From Thermonema lapsum (GTDB taxonomy: Bacteria > Bacteroidota > Bacteroidia > Cytophagales > Thermonemataceae): 59,284 bases of DNA. Position 1 is the stretch's first letter. Each line of letters opens with the position of its first letter. Both the position numbers and the translations under genes were made by a program. Location of the stretch: NCBI RefSeq assembly GCF_011761635.1, contig NZ_JAASRN010000006.1, forward strand, positions 1-59,284, given 5' to 3'. Below the pieces are notes generated by a model. It made no database searches. It saw nothing but the letters and a program-made list of their open reading frames with translations, and was not told where the DNA came from. Below, piece after piece: positions 33,991 through 42,110 of the stretch.

Positions 33991-35180
33991 TTAGTTCACA
34001 TTTTCATTGGCGGGCAGAGGGAAGGACTCCCACACATCATCGCCGGGACGGTCAATAGGCAATTGATTGAGTCGCCCATAACGGCGCATATCTATCCAGC
34101 GATGCCCTTCGGCAAAAAGGGCGTAGCGGCGTTGTTTGAGCATCTCGTCAATCAATGCGCTTTGAGTGGTGCTACCTGCATAATTGCTTAAGCCGGCAGC
34201 ATTACGTACAACATTCAAAGCGTTGATGGCATCAGTGGTATTGTTCAACTGAATGTTGGCTTCTGCATAGATAAGCACCAACTCTTCGGCACGAATGATA
34301 GGAATAGGCGCATCATTAGAACGATACACCCAAGTATCATAAGGGCTACTAAGACCATCGGCGTTGAAAGCATCGATTCGTGTGCGTATCTTGCCTGCAT
34401 CGTCGTTGGGGTCTGCCCGTTTGTCTCCTGCTTCGGCATCTGACACAAACGACGGGTGTGCGGCACGCACCTCGCCCCCATTGTTCAGAGGCAAGTACAG
34501 CGGATTCAGTTCGTCGCCGCCGGAAGTAGAAAAGAAGTGCTTAGGTCCTTTTTGCAAATCTACCGACTGCAGGTCACTGAGGCTTATGCTCCCGTTTCCA
34601 TCAACATCTAAGAAGGAACCGTTGAGCGCCGTAAGGGCTCCAGTCCAGTCTTGCCGGTAAACAGCTACCCGAGCTGCCAAAGCACGGTTGAACTGCCGGA
34701 AGGTAGCGGGGGTATCAAAGCCGTTAAAACCACTGCTCAAGTCAAAGGCAAAGTCAGTGCCCGCATTGCTCAAGTCATTTGCGGCTTCGTTAAGCAGGTT
34801 GGCAATGTACTGAAAAGCCTGCGTTTTGCTCACTACGGGTCCCAGATTGTCGGGGTCTTTTACGTCCACCCGTATGCCGTTTTCGTTTTGCATGTTCAAT
34901 ACCAGCAGTAACTGGTAAGCAATAATGGTTTTGGCAAATCCTCTATAACCATTTTTTTGCGCAGCGCTCAAAGGGGCGGTGGTGTTGTTCACGCCATCAA
35001 GCAAATAATAGCAATTGCGGATGACACGGTAACGTTCGTAATAAGGACCCGTCGTGTAGAAGGTGTTGTTGTCTAAGGTACTGTTCCCTTTTCCTAAGAG
35101 GTCACCAGTAAATCGAGGGTCGGAAGCCGAATAGCGGTAGTACACAGCATCGAGAAAAGGAGTGCTAATTTTTGCTTCAT
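33991..35180 (-). pseudogene. SusD/RagB-like lipoprotein gene missing its N-terminal part
   Basis: The C-terminal ~385 codons are a good SusD/RagB match: YRVIRNCYYLLDGV, ALAARVAVYRQDW, PIPIIRAEELVLIYAEANI and ALFAEGHRWIDMRRYGRL. The start is wrong. The only well-placed ATG (35178-35180) encodes a signal-peptide-like MKQKLALLFSMLC in another frame, while the SusD frame (AVYYRYSASDPRFTGD) enters without a start. About 80 codons seem lost, with a frameshift at roughly 35140-35160. There is no SusC/TonB receptor next to it, and the terminator of the upstream gene lies 50 bp away. It probably produces no working glycan-binding protein. Confidence 0.7.
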
Positions 35181-35232
35181 AGTAGGTGTGTTTTGCTATT
35201 TTGAAAAGTAAAAAATTTTATTTCATAAAAAC

Positions 35233-35267
35233 AAAAAATCGCAGCACAAATGTGTTGCGATTTTTTT
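35233..35267 (-). terminator. Terminator after the YceI gene
   Basis: AAAAAATCGCA (35233-35243) pairs with TGCGATTTTTT (35256-35266) around a 12-base loop. On the minus strand it lies 19 bp after the YceI stop and ends in a T-run. Confidence 0.85.
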
Positions 35268-35285
35268 ATAAGCAAAACTTTGATT

Positions 35286-35840
35286 TTATCCCTGTGCAAA
35301 CAATTTTTTATAAGCCTCTTCGGTTATGAGCTCACAAGCAATGCGCAAACGCACCTCATGCCCTATGAGATAAGCGCCATTTTGAAGCAGGTTGTTCCAC
35401 GTCAAGCCCCATAGTATGCGGTTCAGCTTCCCTTCGGCTGCAAAACCCAGACGGTCGTTGCCCCATGGGTCCATCTGCAGCCCCTTGTACTGTGCATGCA
35501 AGGTAAAAGGCAATGCCCTGCCCTTTATTTCGAGCATGCCTTCGATGTCATAGGTGCGATTGCCTTTAGATACAAAGCGCCTACTTTCAAAAGTCATGTA
35601 CGGAAAATGCTCTGTATCGAAAAAATCGGCGGAGCACAAATGCTTGTCCCTAGGTTCATGATTGGTAAAAATGCTTGCCGTTTCGATACGCGCACTAAGT
35701 TGGGCTTGTTCAAACTCTAAAGATGGTACTTTCAAGCTTGCCTCGAAGCGCTGAAACACCCCCACCACCTCTCCTATTACCATGTGAGGGACAGCAAATT
35801 CTACTACGGCATGCGTTGGGTCCACTTTCCAAGTCTTCAT
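35286..35840 (-). CDS. YceI family protein
   Basis: 184 residues. MKTWKVDPTHAVVEFAVPHM is the standard opening strand. SIFTNHEPRDKHLCSADFFD and FPYMTFESRRF are the conserved middle of the lipocalin-like YceI barrel, which binds isoprenoid lipids in characterised members. There is no signal peptide, so this is a cytoplasmic form, unlike periplasmic E. coli YceI. It is a single gene with its own terminator. Confidence 0.9.
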   Translation of the reverse strand: MKTWKVDPTHAVVEFAVPHMVIGEVVGVFQRFEASLKVPSLEFEQAQLSARIETASIFTNHEPRDKHLCSADFFDTEHFPYMTFESRRFVSKGNRTYDIEGMLEIKGRALPFTLHAQYKGLQMDPWGNDRLGFAAEGKLNRILWGLTWNNLLQNGAYLIGHEVRLRIACELITEEAYKKLFAQG

Positions 35841-35941
35841 AGGAAATGTATTTTAAAATTTTTACATAGGTTAAACAAACAACTAATGTACCAACATCAA
35901 TTTAACTTGCTTTGTTTCTTTGCTCTACTTGATTTACTGCA

Positions 35942-35975
35942 TAAAAAACTGGGGAGCCTTATAAACTTCCCCAGT
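35942..35975 (-). terminator. Terminator after a small minus-strand ORF
   Basis: ACTGGGGA (35948-35955) and TCCCCAGT (35968-35975) are perfect arms. On the minus strand they are followed by TTTTTTATG. It closes a transcript coming from about 36138, which otherwise lacks a recognised gene. Confidence 0.7.
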
Positions 35976-35994
35976 GCTTTAATCGCGATGTTAC

Positions 35995-36138
35995 CTAAAT
36001 AGAACGCATTTCTTCGGGCTGGCGCATAGATGGCACTACCCCGAAAAGCGCAGGCATCGATTGTCGGTGCACGAGAACTTTGTCCGCTTCAAATTCTATG
36101 AAAGTATGGGATGCCGCTTTTGTCATCGGCTTCCACAT
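35995..36138 (-). CDS. Possible small ORF or gene remnant, 47 residues
   Basis: From the ATG at 36136-36138 the frame reads MWKPMTKAASHTFIEFEADK and ends PSMRQPEEMRSI, followed 20 bp later by a clear terminator. The frame is open for a further ~24 codons upstream without a start. Overlapping it in another frame at 36219 is an ATG with a signal-like MFSWLLAFLLV that stops after 18 codons. I recognise no family. Either a tiny protein or the last part of a deleted gene would explain the terminator. Confidence 0.35.
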   Translation of the reverse strand: MWKPMTKAASHTFIEFEADKVLVHRQSMPALFGVVPSMRQPEEMRSI

Positions 36139-36262
36139 AGCGAATCTGCTGCTTTCTGTGCCTAAGAGTCGGTAACACTTCCTCTTACCAACAAGAAAGC
36201 TAAAAGCCAGCTAAACATAGCTTTTTCACGCTATTTTAAAAATAATTCATAAAAAACAAAAA

Positions 36263-36306
36263 AACTCAATGCATCCCCAAATCATTAGTCGGAGATGCAT
36301 TGAGTT
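36263..36306 (-). terminator. Terminator after the chimeric permease gene
   Basis: 13-bp arms AACTCAATGCATC (36263-36275) and GATGCATTGAGTT (36294-36306). On the minus strand they are followed by TTTTTGTTTTTT. It lies 34 bp after the permease stop. Confidence 0.9.
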
Positions 36307-36339
36307 ACAGAAAAAGAGCATGCCCAAGCTGTAATGTTT

Positions 36340-37530
36340 TTAAGCGTGCCGGGCACGTCGTTGCAGATAATACACAGCCAGACAAGCCAGCAAACCGTAG
36401 CCTACTACCTGCACAGCAAGCGTAAGCCAAGCGCCAACAGTTTCCCGCGGCGATGCTCCCATAATCCCCACCACACGGTAAATCTCGAGGAAAGGCGTCA
36501 GGGGCAGACACCGGGCAACCTTCTGTATTGCCTCGGGCATTTGGCTCAACGGGTAAGTAAAGCCGCTTAACACAAAGGCAGGCGTAGCTACTACCATTAG
36601 CACTTCGGTAGCCTTCAATTGATTAGGCAAAGCGGCACTCACCAATATGCCCAAAGCAGAAGCTGCCAAAACCATCAGCAAGGCAGCTGCCGACACCTCG
36701 GGCAGATGCGCAGGCAAAGGCACCCGGAAGATACCGAAAAATACAGCATACAATAACCATATGCCAGCAGCCATCAGCAAATAGGGTACGGCTTTCACCG
36801 ATACCCAATAAAAGGCGCTCTTTTGCAAGGGAAGCAGCTCGGAGTGCCAACTGCCACGCTCCCACTCTGCCGCCATGCTCAACGCCAATGCCAGCAACAG
36901 CACTTGCTGCAGAATGCTTGCCAGCATACCCGGATACAAGAAGAAAGCATAGTTGGCACTCTCGTTGAAACGACGGTGATAAAAAACACGCACAGGCTGA
37001 AGCTCCTGCAAGGCAATAGCCTCTGCCTTGCCCTGCTTTTTAAGACTTTCTACGCTCATGCCTGCGTTGAAAGTACCCAAAGCCTGCTGTAAAGCCCGAG
37101 TGGTATAGTTGGCAGTCAGTATGTTTGCAGTATTGATTTCAACCAGCACTTCCGGCTGGCGTTTGTAGAGTATGTCTGCCTCGAAGCCATCGGGGATGAC
37201 AATCAGCGCATGCACCCGAGGCATCCACTCGGCGGCTTGACTGCGTGAGGGCAAACACGCCACAAGCTCAAGCGTTTCGGTGTCATCTATCATGTCCATG
37301 AGCTTGTGGCTCAAAGGCGAATGGTCTTCGTCTATTACTGCTACGGGCAGATTATTTACTTTGCCGTCAAGGATGGTCTTGCGAAGTGTTTGTTCTTTAG
37401 CTTTGAAATTCAAATTATTTTGAATAGCCTTCTCTACAAGGAAGGCTTCCTGTGCAGTAAGGCTGCCTTGGGCAAAAACCCTTGCACCTACGCACAGCAT
37501 GAGGATGAGGATTTGAGCAGTCTTTTTCAT
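36340..37530 (-). CDS. Chimera: TolC-type N-terminus fused to an ABC-2 permease core
   Basis: 396 residues from the ATG at 37528-37530. Residues 1-~58 are the start of an outer-membrane efflux (TolC family) protein: signal peptide ending VFAQ, then GSLTAQEAFLVEKAIQNNLN. At KVNN/LPVAVIDEDHSPLS it changes in frame to the periplasmic domain of an ABC-2 (YhgE/DrrB-like) permease, without the first transmembrane helix that normally precedes it. Five hydrophobic helices follow, with GMLASILQQVLLLALALSMA and VVATPAFVLSGFTYPLSQMP. A marR-tolC-hlyD-ABC operon losing its middle would produce this. The product would be directed by a signal peptide and lacks an ATPase partner here. A natural fusion or an assembly error is also possible. 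Confidence 0.75.
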   Translation of the reverse strand: MKKTAQILILMLCVGARVFAQGSLTAQEAFLVEKAIQNNLNFKAKEQTLRKTILDGKVNNLPVAVIDEDHSPLSHKLMDMIDDTETLELVACLPSRSQAAEWMPRVHALIVIPDGFEADILYKRQPEVLVEINTANILTANYTTRALQQALGTFNAGMSVESLKKQGKAEAIALQELQPVRVFYHRRFNESANYAFFLYPGMLASILQQVLLLALALSMAAEWERGSWHSELLPLQKSAFYWVSVKAVPYLLMAAGIWLLYAVFFGIFRVPLPAHLPEVSAAALLMVLAASALGILVSAALPNQLKATEVLMVVATPAFVLSGFTYPLSQMPEAIQKVARCLPLTPFLEIYRVVGIMGASPRETVGAWLTLAVQVVGYGLLACLAVYYLQRRARHA

Positions 37531-37560
37531 CGTTTCAATTTTTTGATTAAAATAACAACA

Positions 37561-37575
37561 GTTAATTATGCAACT
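37561..37575. promoter_or_regulatory. Candidate MarR operator, copy 1
   Basis: GTTAATTATGCAACT lies between the marR stop and the chimeric permease start. A near-identical 15-mer (one base different) precedes marR at 38047-38061. The shared pattern upstream of both genes suggests one regulator controls both. Confidence 0.4.
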
Positions 37576-37591
37576 TTTTGTATAAAATTTT

Positions 37592-38032
37592 TTACTCATC
37601 CTGCGCAAGGTTTTTATATACCCGGTAAAGCACCTCGCGGCATATCAAGATTTTTTCTGCTTCTATGCCCGAGATAGCCTCATTCAGTGTCTTTTGCGCC
37701 ATATCCATAGCATCCTTTTCAAGTGCTTTGCCTTTTTCGGTAAGAAATATTCTTTTGATACGGCGGTCAGTTTCATCGGCGCGCCGCTCCACCAAACCTT
37801 GGGCTTCCAGCTTGTCTATAAGCCGGGTGATGCTGGGCTTGTCTTTATAGGTTTTGACGGCAAGCTCTTGCTGTATTTGCCCATCTTCACGCCACAACTC
37901 TACGAGCACAGCCCACTGCTCCTGACTGATATCCAAGCCGTGTGCCCTGAAGTTACGCAACAGGCGCCGCCCAATAGCCGTAGAGGTGCGTCCAACCAAC
38001 AGGTTATACAAATCTTCTACTAGAAATTCCAT
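37592..38032 (-). CDS. MarR family transcriptional regulator
   Basis: 146 residues with the MarR winged helix: ISQEQWAVLVELWREDG, then TYKDKPSITRLIDKLEAQGL (recognition helix) and the wing VERRADETDRRIKRIFLTEKG. It heads a transcription unit with the TolC/permease chimera 61 bp downstream. MarR regulators in front of drug-efflux operons are common, so the deleted operon was probably an efflux system controlled by this protein. Confidence 0.92.
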   Translation of the reverse strand: MEFLVEDLYNLLVGRTSTAIGRRLLRNFRAHGLDISQEQWAVLVELWREDGQIQQELAVKTYKDKPSITRLIDKLEAQGLVERRADETDRRIKRIFLTEKGKALEKDAMDMAQKTLNEAISGIEAEKILICREVLYRVYKNLAQDE

Positions 38033-38061
38033 TGCAATTCACAATGGTTAAATATGCAACT
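38029..38061. promoter_or_regulatory. Candidate MarR operators upstream of marR
   Basis: CCATTG (38029-38034) and CAATGG (38042-38047) are inverted arms overlapping the marR start codon. Directly adjacent is GTTAAATATGCAACT (38047-38061), the second copy of the 15-mer found at 37561. Both fit autoregulation. Confidence 0.4.
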
Positions 38062-38307
38062 ACAAAGTTATAACATCGCTTCAAAAATTCCAAGAGCCAG
38101 CTGTATTTTTTTATGGCGCCCACAAGTGAAAAACACAAGAAAAGGTTTGTTGCGAAGGTCGGCGAATCGTGAATTTGTCGTGTGTTTCAATCTTTTTAAA
38201 ATGAAAATATGCTTTCGGTCTATCGTTTGTCTTGGGATTTTACTAACTTATCAATCCAAACACAAGAAAAGAAAAAAGGAATTCAATCATTTAAAATTTG
38301 AAGTGCT

Positions 38308-39318
38308 ATGCTTAGAGTCAATGTACTACTTCAGTTTATTCTCACAACATTTAGCTTATCGCTGTTTGCGCAATCTAAATTTGAACTTCCTCCACTGGAT
38401 TACCCTTACAATGCGCTCGAAAGAGCCATAGATGAGCAAACTATGATAATACATCATACCAAACATCATCAAGGATATGTAAACAATTTAAACAAAGCCA
38501 TTGAAGGTACCGATGCTGAGAATCTTTCATTAGAAGAGATTTTAAAAAATGTCTCAAAATACTCTGATGCTGTGAGAAACAATGCAGGTGGGCATTACAA
38601 TCATTCTTTGTTTTGGAAAATACTTACTCCTAAAACAAACACACAACCATCCAAACGTTTCTTAGAGGCTGTAAATAAGCAGTTTGGTGGGATGGACAGT
38701 TTAAAAATTAAACTAACCAATGCCGCCTTATCGCGATTTGGTTCTGGATGGGCTTGGTTGAGTTTAGATGAGAACAATAAACTATTTATTAGCTCTACTC
38801 CCAATCAAGACAATCCTTTGATGGATGTAGTAGAAAAACAAGGCATACCTATCCTCGGCATCGATGTATGGGAACACGCTTATTACTTGCGTTACCAAAA
38901 CAAAAGAAACGATTACTTAACAGCCCTTTGGAGTGTCATCAATTGGGAGGAAGTAAGCAAACGATACGAAGCCATTGTGCCCAAAGGGAAATTTGATGAT
39001 TGGCCAGAGCTAAAAAGTTTTCATGAGGTAATGGCACAAACCTTCCACCCAAGCGAAGAAGGCAACTTAGAACCAATAAAAACTCGAATTGGTGAATTGG
39101 TAGAAAAAGCAAACATATTAGCAAAATCAAATATTCCTCAAGAATTTAAAAGTAAAAAGATAATACAAGCACTAAATCAATTGGTAAGTGATAGCAAAAA
39201 ACTTCAAAAAACAATACAATCAGGGGCGAGCGATGAAAAAATAAAAAAAGATTTGAGCAAATTGCATGATGTATTTCATCAAATAATTGGTTTGTGTAGC
39301 AATGAAGGGCGCCATTAA
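38308..39318 (+). CDS. Exported Mn/Fe superoxide dismutase with a helical C-terminal extension
   Basis: 336 residues, against about 200 for the family. A signal peptide (1-21, ending LFAQ) is followed by the SOD domain at about 24-220. Metal ligands are His49 (MIIHHTKHHQGYVNNL), His99 (NNAGGHYNHSLFW), Asp186 and His190 (GIDVWEHAYYLRYQ). The STPNQDNPLM segment favours an Mn-type or cambialistic site. Residues about 225-336 are a Lys/Gln-rich helical extension (KKIIQALNQLVSDSKKLQKT) of unknown role, possibly metal or surface binding. The gene is much more AT-rich than its neighbours, which suggests transfer. Confidence 0.9.
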   Translation: MLRVNVLLQFILTTFSLSLFAQSKFELPPLDYPYNALERAIDEQTMIIHHTKHHQGYVNNLNKAIEGTDAENLSLEEILKNVSKYSDAVRNNAGGHYNHSLFWKILTPKTNTQPSKRFLEAVNKQFGGMDSLKIKLTNAALSRFGSGWAWLSLDENNKLFISSTPNQDNPLMDVVEKQGIPILGIDVWEHAYYLRYQNKRNDYLTALWSVINWEEVSKRYEAIVPKGKFDDWPELKSFHEVMAQTFHPSEEGNLEPIKTRIGELVEKANILAKSNIPQEFKSKKIIQALNQLVSDSKKLQKTIQSGASDEKIKKDLSKLHDVFHQIIGLCSNEGRH

Positions 39319-39338
39319 AAACCTATGTTTCAAAGTTT

Positions 39339-39390
39339 AGGAATAGAGTTGTTGCGAAATGAAAAATTGTTTCTCGACAACTCTATTCCT
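39339..39390 (+). terminator. Long hairpin after the superoxide dismutase gene
   Basis: Perfect 14-bp arms AGGAATAGAGTTGT (39339-39352) and ACAACTCTATTCCT (39377-39390) flank a 24-base loop with partial inner pairing. No T-run follows, so it may stabilise the transcript end rather than terminate it. Confidence 0.55.
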
Positions 39391-39606
39391 ATTACCGCTC
39401 CTGACAATCGCTCGTTTTGTAAAACTTTTTGAGCACTCATGGTATTTGTTTTAATTTGCTGCAGAAATCTGAATATTTTTTTAGACCTTTGAAACTTTCT
39501 GTTAGCATCAGTTTGTTAACTTTGCGGCGAGTCTATCAAGTACTGCCAACTGTTTTCTTCACTACAAAAAACGAAAGATAAAGATTTTGTAAATGCCATA
39601 AGTCCC

Positions 39607-40005
39607 GTGCTGCTGCTTCGAACACATAGAGCTCTTTTGCGCCTCCTCGCCGTCTGCTACTTGGCAGTTATGGGGCTGTATGTATTTCAAGGGCAGTTGT
39701 GGCAAATACATTACCTACTACATAAAGAAACCATTGCGCGTGTATATTGCGAAAACCGCAACAATGCCTTGATGCACTGCGAAGGCAAATGCTATCTGCA
39801 CAAAAAGTTGTTGGCTGCAGAAGCCAATGATGCACAAAAAGCGAGCACTTTGCCGGAAATTTTCTTTCTTCCTTGGTTTTTCCAAAAAATAGATATCTAT
39901 CTAGAACTTCCTGCGGTTGAAGCGGTAAAAGAAAGCTATCCGCTTTATTTAGCAAGCCCACGGAATTTTGCTGTCGACGTATTTCCTCCTCCACCAAAAG
40001 CATAA
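39607..40005 (+). CDS. Small membrane-anchored cysteine-rich protein of a copper cluster
   Basis: 132 residues, apparently from a GTG at 39607. A hydrophobic anchor (about 8-28, ALLRLLAVCYLAVMGLYVFQ) precedes the conserved core HKETIARVYCENRNNALMHC, then EGKCYLHKKL. The three cysteines in CEN-x8-C-x3-CYL suit metal binding. The C-terminus is hydrophobic with a proline run (VDVFPPPPKA). I recall similar small proteins in Bacteroidota next to MbnP or TonB receptor genes; no function is established. It is 178 bp before the MbnP gene in the same direction. Confidence 0.6.
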   Translation: MLLLRTHRALLRLLAVCYLAVMGLYVFQGQLWQIHYLLHKETIARVYCENRNNALMHCEGKCYLHKKLLAAEANDAQKASTLPEIFFLPWFFQKIDIYLELPAVEAVKESYPLYLASPRNFAVDVFPPPPKA

Positions 40006-40183
40006 GTCTTTTCCCTGTCTTTCCCTTTCCATTTCATGCAGACTCAGCGCTGCAAAGGCTTAGGCTATGCCGCTACTTTTAGCCATAGAACGCCGAAAGC
40101 ATCCTTTTGGTGGCGTTTAATGGTATAGCCTTCATATGCGCACTTTATTCAACTTGTTCAAAAAAATCTAAACAAAAGCAATC

Positions 40184-40969
40184 ATGAAAAAAATCTTGAT
40201 ATTTATCACAGGCTTCTTGTTTATCGCGAGCTCTTGCCAAAAAAAAGATGAGGCAACCCCTCAAACAAGTGGCAGCATAGAAATCAAATTCGACCACTTT
40301 GTAGGTAACCAGCGCTTTTCGCTCAATCAAAGTTATACCAACAGCGCAACCAATGAGCAGTTCACTCCTACCCTTCTGAAGTATTTTGTAAGCAATTTCC
40401 ATTTTATCAAGGAAGATGGAAGCAGCTATGTGGTTCCTGTTGAAAAAAGCTATTTCTTGATAGACGTCAAGGACAATAGCCTGCAAAGCATCCGCATCGA
40501 CAGCCTGCCCGCGGGGAAATACGTTGCCCTCGAGTTCATCATTGGGGTAGATAGCCTCATGTCCACCAAAGAGCCAGAACAACGCCCATCGTCACTGGAC
40601 CCCGCTGGCGCTGCTCAAGGGATGTACTGGAGCTGGAATCCGGGTTATATCTTCGTAAAATTTGAGGGTACTTCACCACAATCGCCAAGAGATGGCAACG
40701 TATTTAAATACCATATTGGTGGATACGGTGGCTACAGCACCCCCACCATCAACTGTATCAGAAAACGCCGTATAGACTTCGGCAAGAGTGTAAGTATAAA
40801 CGGGCAAGATACGCCTTCTGTGCACCTAATTGTGGATATTTTGAAGTTTTTCAATGGAAACTTCAGCTTACGCATAGCCGACAATCCTGTGGTGATGTTC
40901 AACCCCTTGGGAACAAGCATTGCCGACAACTACAAAGAGATGTTTAAGCTGGACCATATCCATGAATAA
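40184..40969 (+). CDS. MbnP family copper-associated lipoprotein
   Basis: 261 residues. The lipobox places Cys18 (FLFIASSCQKK) as the lipid anchor. The mature part has the MbnP pattern: SIEIKFDHFVGNQRFSL, LLKYFVSNFHFIKEDGSSY, ALEFIIGVDSL, and the conserved AAQGMYWSWNPGYIFVKFEG. It ends near the His pair DHIHE. MbnP binds copper through a modified Trp and works with a MbnH dihaem enzyme. Here the MbnH-like gene follows 54 bp downstream and supports that role. Confidence 0.88.
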   Translation: MKKILIFITGFLFIASSCQKKDEATPQTSGSIEIKFDHFVGNQRFSLNQSYTNSATNEQFTPTLLKYFVSNFHFIKEDGSSYVVPVEKSYFLIDVKDNSLQSIRIDSLPAGKYVALEFIIGVDSLMSTKEPEQRPSSLDPAGAAQGMYWSWNPGYIFVKFEGTSPQSPRDGNVFKYHIGGYGGYSTPTINCIRKRRIDFGKSVSINGQDTPSVHLIVDILKFFNGNFSLRIADNPVVMFNPLGTSIADNYKEMFKLDHIHE

Positions 40970-41023
40970 AAAAACAGGGGGCTTTATATGCCCCCTTTCT
41001 TCAAAAGAAAAGCACAAAGAACG

Positions 41024-42088
41024 ATGAACACTCACCATAAAATGCGGTGGCTATTGTATCTTTTCTATGGGTGGCTACTCACCCTGCCCATGGCTTGCCA
41101 GCGGGCAGTCGAAGAACTGCCCATCCAATGGCAACAACCACCGCACTTCCCGAAACCAGCCTATAACTTTGAACGCAATCCTATCACGACGGCAGGCTTT
41201 CAGCTGGGCAAACGCCTATTCTATGATACGCGCCTTTCGCGCGACAACAGCATCAGCTGTGGCAGCTGTCACATACAGTCGTCTGCTTTTACTCATCACG
41301 GGCATGACGTTAGCCACGGCATCGATGACCAACTGACACTGCGCAATGCCCTTCCAATAATGAATTTGGCATGGCATGATGCCTTTGGCTGGGATGGCGG
41401 TGTGTTCAGCCTCGATTTGTTTGCCATCTCGCCCATAGAAGCGCACAACGAAATGGACGAAACGCTCGAAAATGTACTGAACAAATTGAGGAAAGACCCG
41501 GAATATCGCAACCTCTTTCGACGTGCCTTTGGCAGCGAAGAAATCACTACTGCTCGCTTCCTGATGGCACTGGCACAATTTCAGTTGATGGCGGTTTCTG
41601 CCAACTCAAAATACGACCGCTATTTACAGGGGCTTACTGCTTTCAGTGCATTGGAAAAAGAAGGCTTACGCATATTCGAGCAGAAATGTGCTGCTTGCCA
41701 TAGTGGTGTGCTGTTTACCGACCTGCAGTACCGCAACAACGGCTTGCCTCCCCGCAGGGTGCGCATTGAAGGCGTAGATAGCACAGACACCGGGCGCCAT
41801 CGCGTCACGCTCTTGCCCGAAGATATGTTCAAATTCAAGGTGCCCTCGCTACGCAATTTGCGCTACACTGCTCCGTATATGCACGACGGACGTTTTGCCA
41901 CACTACGGGAAGTGCTGGACCATTATAGCCATGGCGTGATGGACTCCCCCACACTGGACCCACTACTGCGCCAAGCAGGGGGCACAGGCATTCCTCTCAG
42001 CGAGGAAGAAAAAACAGCCTTAATGGCATTTCTCGAAACACTCAACGACGAGTCCTTTGTGCGCGACCCCCGCTTGTCTGAATTCTAA
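41024..42088 (+). CDS. MbnH-like dihaem cytochrome c peroxidase family lipoprotein
   Basis: 354 residues from the ATG at 41024-41026. The lipobox LPMACQRA gives lipid Cys25. Two haem c motifs are CGSCH at about 79-83 and CAACH at about 222-226. LRNALPIMNLAWHDAFGWDG and VPSLRNLRYTAPYMHDGRF are standard for the CcpA/MauG superfamily. In MbnH relatives the haems form a high-valent iron species that oxidises a Trp of MbnP. It lies between the MbnP and outer-membrane genes in one operon. Confidence 0.9.
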   Translation: MNTHHKMRWLLYLFYGWLLTLPMACQRAVEELPIQWQQPPHFPKPAYNFERNPITTAGFQLGKRLFYDTRLSRDNSISCGSCHIQSSAFTHHGHDVSHGIDDQLTLRNALPIMNLAWHDAFGWDGGVFSLDLFAISPIEAHNEMDETLENVLNKLRKDPEYRNLFRRAFGSEEITTARFLMALAQFQLMAVSANSKYDRYLQGLTAFSALEKEGLRIFEQKCAACHSGVLFTDLQYRNNGLPPRRVRIEGVDSTDTGRHRVTLLPEDMFKFKVPSLRNLRYTAPYMHDGRFATLREVLDHYSHGVMDSPTLDPLLRQAGGTGIPLSEEEKTALMAFLETLNDESFVRDPRLSEF

Positions 42089-42110
42089 ACCCTCAACCGC
42101 TCACCCCTCT

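Noticed and set aside
40066-40137. Nested hairpin upstream of the MbnP gene as a possible riboswitch
   Set aside because: AACGCC/GGCGTT and GGCTAT/ATAGCC pairings exist, but no known riboswitch core motif is visible and the stems are short.
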